A program made the position numbers and the translations under genes. Under the pieces are notes generated by a model. That model had not been told where the DNA came from. It ran no database searches and saw only the letters and a list, made by a program, of their open reading frames with translations. A stretch of 64,000 nt of DNA, from assembly GCF_021568855.1 (NCBI RefSeq), contig NZ_JAKGUG010000004.1, positions 1 to 64,000 on the forward strand, in the 5' to 3' direction. Position 1 is the first letter of the stretch. Each line of letters begins with the position of its first letter. The stretch comes from Dethiosulfovibrio russensis. GTDB lineage: Bacteria > Synergistota > Synergistia > Synergistales > Dethiosulfovibrionaceae. This document shows, piece by piece, positions 1-4,912 of the stretch.

Positions 1-41
1 GCACACCGCAGGAGATCTACTTCGAAGAGGAAGACCTATAG
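1..41 (+). pseudogene. IS3-family transposase C-terminus (partial)
   Basis: The frame starting at base 3 reads TPQEIYFEEEDL and then stops at 39-41. A TP-x-E-(I/V)-Y-F motif just before the stop is the usual ending of IS3-family OrfB (DDE, rve-type) transposases. Only these residues lie in the window, so whether the upstream copy is intact cannot be told. A sequence that looks like the right end of the element follows at about 70-94. Confidence 0.55.
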
Positions 42-69
42 CAGTCTGACCTAAACTAATCTAGGCTAA

Positions 70-94
70 AAAATGGTCTTGACAATGGGGTCCA
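70..94 (+). repeat. Probable right terminal repeat of the IS3-type element
   Basis: The sequence ends ...CAATGGGGTCCA at base 94. On the complementary strand it begins TGGACCCCATTG, which fits IS3-family ends (5'-TG...CA-3'). It lies about 50 bases after the transposase stop, the normal distance. The left end is outside the window, so the inverted repeat and target duplication cannot be checked. Confidence 0.45.
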
Positions 95-283
95 CCATAA
101 AATTGGAGGGGCAATTTAGGGGTGTTCTTTGGGGAATGCAATGGAGAAATAGTATATGTCTGACACACAGATACCTCTCTTCGAAGAGAAAGCAGATAAC
201 TTTATGGAGAGCCCAAGAAAATAGAAAAGCTCTCAAACGAACTCAACAAGGCCCAAAAAAAGAATGAAAATGTACCGTTATAA

Positions 284-544
284 AAGTGGGATCGCACCAT
301 TTCCTCGGTACAAGAAAATCTCGAAGCAAGGGTCATCAAAGAACGCCGCATCATTGAAGGAAGCAACCAAAGCGTTTTCTATCTCACCGAAGAAGGACGC
401 TCTTTAGGGATGCCTTCGCACACGTCGAACAAAATACAGACGTTTACTCTTGGTGTAGCCTCCACCACAGAGGAACCCTTCTTACCTCAGGAGACTCAAA
501 GCAACATAACTTACTTGTGTTACGTTCAGAATAAGCGAATGTAA
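284..544 (+). pseudogene. Remnant of a winged-helix regulator-like gene
   Basis: The frame is open for 86 codons but has no start codon or ribosome-binding site. Its first half contains ARVIKERRIIEGSNQSVFYL followed by TEEGR. This resembles the last helix and wing of MarR/PadR-like winged-helix proteins (I-x-E-x-R...Y-x-L-T-x-E-G-R). The second half is low-complexity Ser/Thr/Gln text and probably out of the original frame. No other coding signal was seen at 95-636, which is AT-rich. The family assignment rests on the motif alone. Confidence 0.3.
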
Positions 545-636
545 ATGCCCAAGATTTAGTCCGCACTTTCCTGTGAGGATTTATATTTTTATAAAAAACA
601 ATATAATTAATTTAATGTTAAATAAGGAGAAACCAC

Positions 637-1905
637 ATGAACCTTAATATTAGTGTGCTTTGTGACACCTGCCAAGAGCAAACAAATTGTCGTTTGGGAT
701 TCTCAAATAGAGAATATCAGCCTTTGAGATTTAGGTGTGCATCTTGTGGAGCGCCTATAGATATCACTATGACTCTAAATTTTGAGAATGTCGGGGCAGA
801 CATTCAGGTTAAAAATGCCAAAAGAATCTATTCTGAAGAATTCAAGCCAGAGACTAATTTTGTCGATTTGCACTTAGATTTCCCTGTTTCGTTTGGTAAA
901 TATATAATGGGGATTACCCCATTTATCGCCGCATCTATGCGGATTGACCATAAGGACATGCCAATTCACGCAATACGCATAGAAGGTTTAAACAAAATAT
1001 TCAAGCAGCGGGAAAAAATAAAAAATATTTTTACATTATACAAAAGAAACAAACATGAACTTTTTAAGGAAAAATCCTTGGAATTTCTTGGCTCAAAAAT
1101 GGGCTGCGATACAGAACTAGACAGAAACAGAGCGTTATATTTTGTCATAGAGAGGGCGTTTTTTCCATTTTCAGAACCTAAGAAAAAGTTAGACACTGTT
1201 GCTTTTTTTAAACATAAGCTAATTGAGCTAGAAAGCGTTAATAAGGAGGCCTTGTTCCTCTTCATAAATAAAGTTGTTGAAAATGGTTTTCTTAAGAATA
1301 CTCAAAAAGATTGTTTGGAAGTATATCCAAGAATAATTGATATCGAGTTAATGCTCAGACCTGCACTTTTTCTTGATTTTGATAAACAATATGAAAATTG
1401 TCCAGTTCCATATAGAGTTTCCTCTCATGAGTTCCTTGAAACTAAAGATCTATATAAAGATATCGCTGAAATAATATCTAGGGCTTTAGTTCTTGTTGCT
1501 GGAATTAACAATTTACTAAAACGTGATTCTCATGATGTTTTTGCAGCTAAAAAAAGAACACCATCCAATTTAGACAAGTTCACTGACTTTTCACTTGGGG
1601 AAAAATTGAACTATATTGACGATAGTTGGTATTCCCTAAGTGGTGACGTGATGGATAACCACTTAAGGAACTCCATAGCTCATTATAAAGTTGAATACAA
1701 TGACGTTACTCAAGAGATAATTTATTACCCAAAAAGAGAAGGAATGAAACAAAAATGTTCAGAGTCAATGTATTTTCTGGATTTTAGTAGAAGAATATTG
1801 TTGGCATTTAGAGAACTTCACAGACTCAATCTCTTGACGAAGTGTCTTTTCAATTTTTACTACTTGGAAATTCTTGGTTGGCAAGGAACACCATATGATT
1901 TATAG
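637..1905 (+). CDS. Hypothetical protein with N-terminal zinc ribbon and C-terminal HEPN-type RNSIAH motif
   Basis: This 422-residue soluble protein is not recognised as a whole. The N-terminus carries two CxxC knuckles, C9/C12 and C34/C37, as in a zinc ribbon. Near the C-terminus the segment HLRNSIAHYK places Arg344 and His349 in an R-x4-H arrangement preceded by Leu. That is the catalytic signature of HEPN RNases, which are common in toxins and abortive-infection effectors. The start follows AAGGAG at a good distance. The gene is markedly more AT-rich than the chromosome further right and is bracketed by insertion-sequence remnants, which suggests transfer. It stands alone with no operon partner. 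A function in defence is inference; RxxxxH is short and HEPN folds are not always catalytic. Confidence 0.7.
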   Translation: MNLNISVLCDTCQEQTNCRLGFSNREYQPLRFRCASCGAPIDITMTLNFENVGADIQVKNAKRIYSEEFKPETNFVDLHLDFPVSFGKYIMGITPFIAASMRIDHKDMPIHAIRIEGLNKIFKQREKIKNIFTLYKRNKHELFKEKSLEFLGSKMGCDTELDRNRALYFVIERAFFPFSEPKKKLDTVAFFKHKLIELESVNKEALFLFINKVVENGFLKNTQKDCLEVYPRIIDIELMLRPALFLDFDKQYENCPVPYRVSSHEFLETKDLYKDIAEIISRALVLVAGINNLLKRDSHDVFAAKKRTPSNLDKFTDFSLGEKLNYIDDSWYSLSGDVMDNHLRNSIAHYKVEYNDVTQEIIYYPKREGMKQKCSESMYFLDFSRRILLAFRELHRLNLLTKCLFNFYYLEILGWQGTPYDL

Positions 1906-2023
1906 AAATGGGATCTCAATCACATACATTTGGGCAATAAAACTAGAGGGGCGGTACTTGTGAAGCGAGATGTCCCAAATTTACGAACTGTAATGGGTTT
2001 TATTTGACCTTCTTTGAGTCTGA

Positions 2024-2041
2024 GTGACTATTCAGTCGCCC
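2024..2041. repeat. Terminal inverted repeat (tnpC-stop end) of the IS66 relic
   Basis: It reads GTGACTATTCAGTCGCCC and pairs with 2432-2449 with a single mismatch. Confidence 0.75.
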
Positions 2042-2456
2042 CATCCAGGAAGAGAATCTGACCATCGATAGCCATAGACATGGCCTTGAAGATGTTGATC
2101 GAGTTCTTCTTCGCCGTGATGAGGAACGACATTATTTTGGCATAGTCACTAACCCCTTCCGGGGTTCGGAAACAGCCAGATATTTTAAGCTTCGCCTTGA
2201 AGTTGCGGATATTTCGCTCAGCCTCGTTATTGTCGAAGGGGATCGTAAAGTCCCTGGCATAGAGCAGGATCTCCTCCTTATGGTCCCTAAATCTCTCCAT
2301 GAGGTTCCTGGCCTTGCCTTTTTGGGGCCTGCCTCTTGCCCTCTTCCCAGTCGATAGGGAGTTTTGGGCTAGACCGGAGGCAAACAACTCATCGAAGGGC
2401 TTATCGATTCTGTAGCGACAGCAATTCGGTAGGGCGACTGAATAGTTACAATCCAT
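2028..2456 (-). pseudogene. IS66-family transposase TnpC, C-terminal fragment
   Basis: About 130 residues match the end of IS66 transposases: a GRPQKGKARNLMERF segment, the DNNEAERNIRNFKAKLKISG block that includes the last acidic DDE residue (E of NNEAER), and CFRTPEG. The first residues, up to about position 20, come from the opposite terminal repeat and are not transposase. It cannot be functional without the catalytic core. It lies immediately upstream of, and in the opposite orientation to, the XRE regulator gene, whose promoter region it may have displaced. Confidence 0.85.
2432..2449. repeat. Terminal inverted repeat (distal end) of the IS66 relic
   Basis: The reverse complement reads GTAACTATTCAGTCGCCC, matching the other end at 17 of 18 positions. 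The XRE gene begins 33 bases further on. Confidence 0.75.
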
Positions 2457-2482
2457 TAACTGAAAACTTTTCTAAAGCACCA

Positions 2483-2887
2483 ATGGTCATCCTGCAAGCC
2501 ATGAGAGAGCAAACTGGCCTATCCATCGAGGAAGCGGCTGCCCTCATACATCTACCAGCGGAAGACCTGGAGATGATGGAAATTCACGAAGAAAAGGCAG
2601 ACGACGCCTTAAAGGACAAACTCATAAAAGCCTATGGGAAATACCTTGCGGAGAGGGACGGCGACATCCAGGGGATGGGATCGAAGCCGAAAAAGGGGCA
2701 GAGTGAAGAGGACCTGGAAACCCTGCTCAAGATGCTAGCGGCAGAGGACCCAGATATCGTGCTGAGGTTTCGCCACGTAGCAAAGAACGCCACCAGGCTC
2801 GCCCCGGAAGACCGGGAGTTCCTGGCGACGCTCTTCAAAGCGGCATTGGGCAAAATCACGCTGGAAGACCATACGGATGAATACTGA
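2483..2887 (+). CDS. XRE-type helix-turn-helix regulator, possibly truncated by the IS66 relic
   Basis: The product is 134 residues from ATG 2483 (MVILQAMREQTGLSIEEAAA). The N-terminal half fits a Cro/C1 helix-turn-helix: R-x-x-T-G-L-S-I-E-E-A-A, then L-P-x-x-x-L-x-x-x-E. The rest is charged helix and linker, ending EDHTDEY. The frame is open upstream to 2336, but that part runs through the IS66 remnant and is not regulator sequence. No convincing ribosome-binding site precedes 2483, so the original start may be lost. The gene leads a tight cassette with the 57-residue protein at 2909 and the ImmA/IrrE peptidase at 3111. In such pairs the peptidase typically cleaves or antagonises the XRE repressor; this is known for the families and inferred here. 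Confidence 0.65.
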   Translation: MVILQAMREQTGLSIEEAAALIHLPAEDLEMMEIHEEKADDALKDKLIKAYGKYLAERDGDIQGMGSKPKKGQSEEDLETLLKMLAAEDPDIVLRFRHVAKNATRLAPEDREFLATLFKAALGKITLEDHTDEY

Positions 2888-2908
2888 GGACAGCGAGGGG
2901 GAAGATTC

Positions 2909-3082
2909 ATGAGTGAGATGGATATCGACAAAAAGCTCAGAGAATACATCAACATCGTCAAGGAGAAGCAAGCAAATGGAGTTCTTGCAGAAAACACGGC
3001 AAAGACATATATACTTCATTCTTCTAATTTTGTCAGGTGGACTCATGGTGATTTCCACCCAGGAGAGAGAAACGAAAGGTAA
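2909..3082 (+). CDS. Small conserved-looking protein between regulator and peptidase
   Basis: This 57-residue product begins MSEMDIDKKLREY and ends FHPGERNER. It is preceded by GAGGGGGA and starts 21 bases after the regulator stop; its stop is 28 bases before the peptidase start. It is hydrophilic, with no signal peptide or membrane segment. The stretch AENTAKTYILHSSNFVRW looks like the helix-turn-helix end of a SAM-like (integrase N-terminal) domain, but the protein is far too short to be a recombinase. Position, spacing and ribosome-binding site support a real gene; its role is unknown. Confidence 0.6.
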   Translation: MSEMDIDKKLREYINIVKEKQANGVLAENTAKTYILHSSNFVRWTHGDFHPGERNER

Positions 3083-3110
3083 CAAAGGCATTTCCCCACA
3101 GGAGAACGAC

Positions 3111-3575
3111 ATGGCAAACAATGCAACCAGGATCCAGGTCATGGCCCGGACCCTGCTAGAGAGATACGGACTGGAACGAACGATCCCCATCCGACTAAGC
3201 GCACTATGCCGGAGGCTGGGGATCGAAATATGTCACAGCAAAGCCAGACACATCGACGGCACACTACTCACTCACGGAGACCGAAAGATTATCCTTGTCT
3301 CCACCGCCCTTCCTTACGAACGCCGTCGCTTCACAGTGGGCCACGAGCTAGGACATTACGTCCTCGGCCACCAGAAGGTCGCCTTCTCCCTCGACAGCCC
3401 CGAATCCTGGGTCGTCAGGGAAGAACAGGCCGCCAACGCTTTTGCGGCGGAACTACTCATGCCCAAGACGGCCCTTCAGGCAATCCACTACAAGCACGAC
3501 ACAAAGCAACTGGCTCAGATCTTCGGCGTCAGCCCTCTGGCTATGCAGATCAGGCTGGAGGAGATGGGGAAATAA
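3111..3575 (+). CDS. ImmA/IrrE-family zinc metallopeptidase
   Basis: The product is 154 residues from ATG 3111, which follows CAGGAGAACGAC; a longer open frame upstream lacks such a site. The zinc motif is HELGH at residues 78-82, followed by the family's E-x-x-A-N-x-F-A segment (E105, N109) and LLMP. This is the complete minimal ImmA/IrrE (DUF955) domain. Family members cleave XRE-type repressors in mobile elements, phages and toxin-antitoxin modules. The XRE gene two genes upstream is the natural substrate by analogy with ImmR/ImmA. The cassette could regulate the methyltransferase and helicase genes that follow in the same direction after 231 bases. Confidence 0.88.
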   Translation: MANNATRIQVMARTLLERYGLERTIPIRLSALCRRLGIEICHSKARHIDGTLLTHGDRKIILVSTALPYERRRFTVGHELGHYVLGHQKVAFSLDSPESWVVREEQAANAFAAELLMPKTALQAIHYKHDTKQLAQIFGVSPLAMQIRLEEMGK

Positions 3576-3699
3576 GCAGGCGGAAGAATTCGTCCCTCTT
3601 ATAACGGCCATGCTGCTTCCCTTATAGCCTAACTTTTCATGTGCTACTGTTTTTTATTTTATGCTAAACTAAATTATTTAAAGCAACCAAGTGTACACG

Positions 3700-3729
3700 C
3701 CGACAATGACATAGCAGAGCTGTTATAAT
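3700..3729 (+). promoter_or_regulatory. Predicted promoter of the methyltransferase-helicase operon
   Basis: There is a perfect -10 hexamer TATAAT at 3724-3729, and 18 bases upstream CCGACA at 3700-3705, which shares GACA with the consensus -35. It lies about 80 bases before the methyltransferase start, in the only sizeable gap between the ImmA gene and the methyltransferase. Confidence 0.5.
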
Positions 3730-3761
3730 ATTGCAGGTCATTTCATCATCCACCTGCAATA
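3729..3761. promoter_or_regulatory. Inverted repeat overlapping the -10 box, candidate operator
   Basis: Arms TATTGCAGGT (3729-3738) and ACCTGCAATA (3752-3761) are perfect complements around a 13-base spacer. The left arm touches the last base of the -10 hexamer, so the site covers the start point and early leader. It could be an operator for the upstream XRE protein or for the methyltransferase acting as its own repressor, both known control modes for restriction-modification genes. There is no T-tract, so it is not a terminator. Confidence 0.5.
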
Positions 3762-3806
3762 GCCCCATCCAAACCTTAGTGCGTTTTTACATGAAAGAAG
3801 GATTTT

Positions 3807-4886
3807 ATGATGAAAGGTGATCTCAGCTGGGAAAGTGATTTGATCCATTCTGACTACAGTAAGCCCACAGCTGTCGATCTTTTCTGTGGCTGTGGGGGGC
3901 TTACTGTTGGACTAAAAATAGCGGGATTTAAAGTTCTCGGAGCATTGGATATTGATCCACTTGCAGCTAGAACTTACAAGGAAAATCATAAAGAGGTTAC
4001 TTTATGGGAAAAAGATATCCGAGAGCTGAAACCTGAGGAGATGCTTAATGTTCTTGGATTGAAGAGAGGAGAACTAGACCTATTGGCAGGCTGTCCGCCT
4101 TGCCAAGGTTTTTCCACTTTGCGAACCATGAATGGGGCCATCAAAGTTGAAGATCCTCAGAATGATCTCTTGATGGAATTTGAAAGATTTGTGGAGGTTA
4201 TCCTCCCTCGCACGATAATGATTGAAAACGTCCCCGGACTAGCTAACGATAAACTTTTCGCCATTTTTTGCAGCAGACTAGAAACATTTGGTTATAACGG
4301 TCATCATGCTGTTCTGAATGCCGCTGATTATGGCGTTCCACAGCGGAGGCGCCGGCTAATTTATCTGGCTGGAATAAAGAGGGAAATTCCGTTCGGCGAA
4401 AAAAAACGAAGAAGGAAAACAGTAAAAGACGCTATCGGAGGTATGCCTAAAGCGGGACAAAGCGGAGATCCCTTGCATGACATGCCAGAAAGACGGACCC
4501 CAAAGGTTTTAGAACTCATCAGCCTCATCCCAAAAAACGGTGGAAGCCGCAAAGATCTGCCAGAAAAGTTTCAACTCGAATGTCACAAACGATGCAACGG
4601 GTTTAAAGATGTCTACGGGCGAATGGCTTGGGACAGTGTTGCTCCCACAATCACCAGCGGATGCTTCAATCCCTCCAAAGGGAGGTTCCTCCATCCCGAA
4701 GAAAACCGTGCCATTACGATGCGCGAGGCTGCGTTGCTCCAGGGATTTCCACTCCTGTATAAGTTCCCAACCACTAATAATAAGTCCGCCATTGCCTTGA
4801 TGATCGGCAATGCTTTGCCACCTCCTTTCATTGCGGCACATGGCAAAAGTATTAAACGCGTTCTCAAGGTTAGAGACAAGGTGTAA
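3807..4886 (+). CDS. C5-cytosine-specific DNA methyltransferase
   Basis: The 359-residue protein has all landmark motifs in order: AdoMet site DLFCGCGGLTVGL (residues 24-36); motif IV GCPPCQGFS with the catalytic Cys99; motif VI ENVPGL (E140-V142); motif VIII QRRRR (179-183); and a C-terminal motif IX/X region with PTITSG, HP...R-x-x-x-x-R-E and A-L-L-Q-G-F-P. The target-recognition region between about 190 and 285 is short. The start follows GAAGGA. It should methylate C5 of cytosine in a short duplex site, unknown from sequence. No classical restriction endonuclease gene is adjacent; the helicase-nuclease starts 26 bases downstream in the same direction, so the two are probably cotranscribed. 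Confidence 0.95.
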   Translation: MMKGDLSWESDLIHSDYSKPTAVDLFCGCGGLTVGLKIAGFKVLGALDIDPLAARTYKENHKEVTLWEKDIRELKPEEMLNVLGLKRGELDLLAGCPPCQGFSTLRTMNGAIKVEDPQNDLLMEFERFVEVILPRTIMIENVPGLANDKLFAIFCSRLETFGYNGHHAVLNAADYGVPQRRRRLIYLAGIKREIPFGEKKRRRKTVKDAIGGMPKAGQSGDPLHDMPERRTPKVLELISLIPKNGGSRKDLPEKFQLECHKRCNGFKDVYGRMAWDSVAPTITSGCFNPSKGRFLHPEENRAITMREAALLQGFPLLYKFPTTNNKSAIALMIGNALPPPFIAAHGKSIKRVLKVRDKV

Positions 4887-4912
4887 CCAAATCGGGAAGG
4901 GGCTAAATCAAC

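Larger units (their letters stand above)
2024..2449 (-). mobile_element. Internally deleted IS66-family element with terminal inverted repeats
   Basis: The segment is bounded by an 18-bp inverted repeat, 2024-2041 and 2432-2449, identical at 17 of 18 positions. Both ends read inward from GTRACTATTCAG, and IS66-family ends typically start GTAA. Between them lies only the C-terminal part of a TnpC transposase on the minus strand, whose stop codon sits inside one repeat. The normal element is about 2.5 kb, so most of tnpA, tnpB and tnpC is gone. Flanking octamers (GAGTCTGA on the left, AATCCATT on the right) do not match, so no target duplication remains. Confidence 0.75.

Noticed and set aside
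2016-2457. An 8-bp target duplication around the IS66 relic
   Set aside because: The flanking octamers GAGTCTGA and AATCCATT are unrelated.
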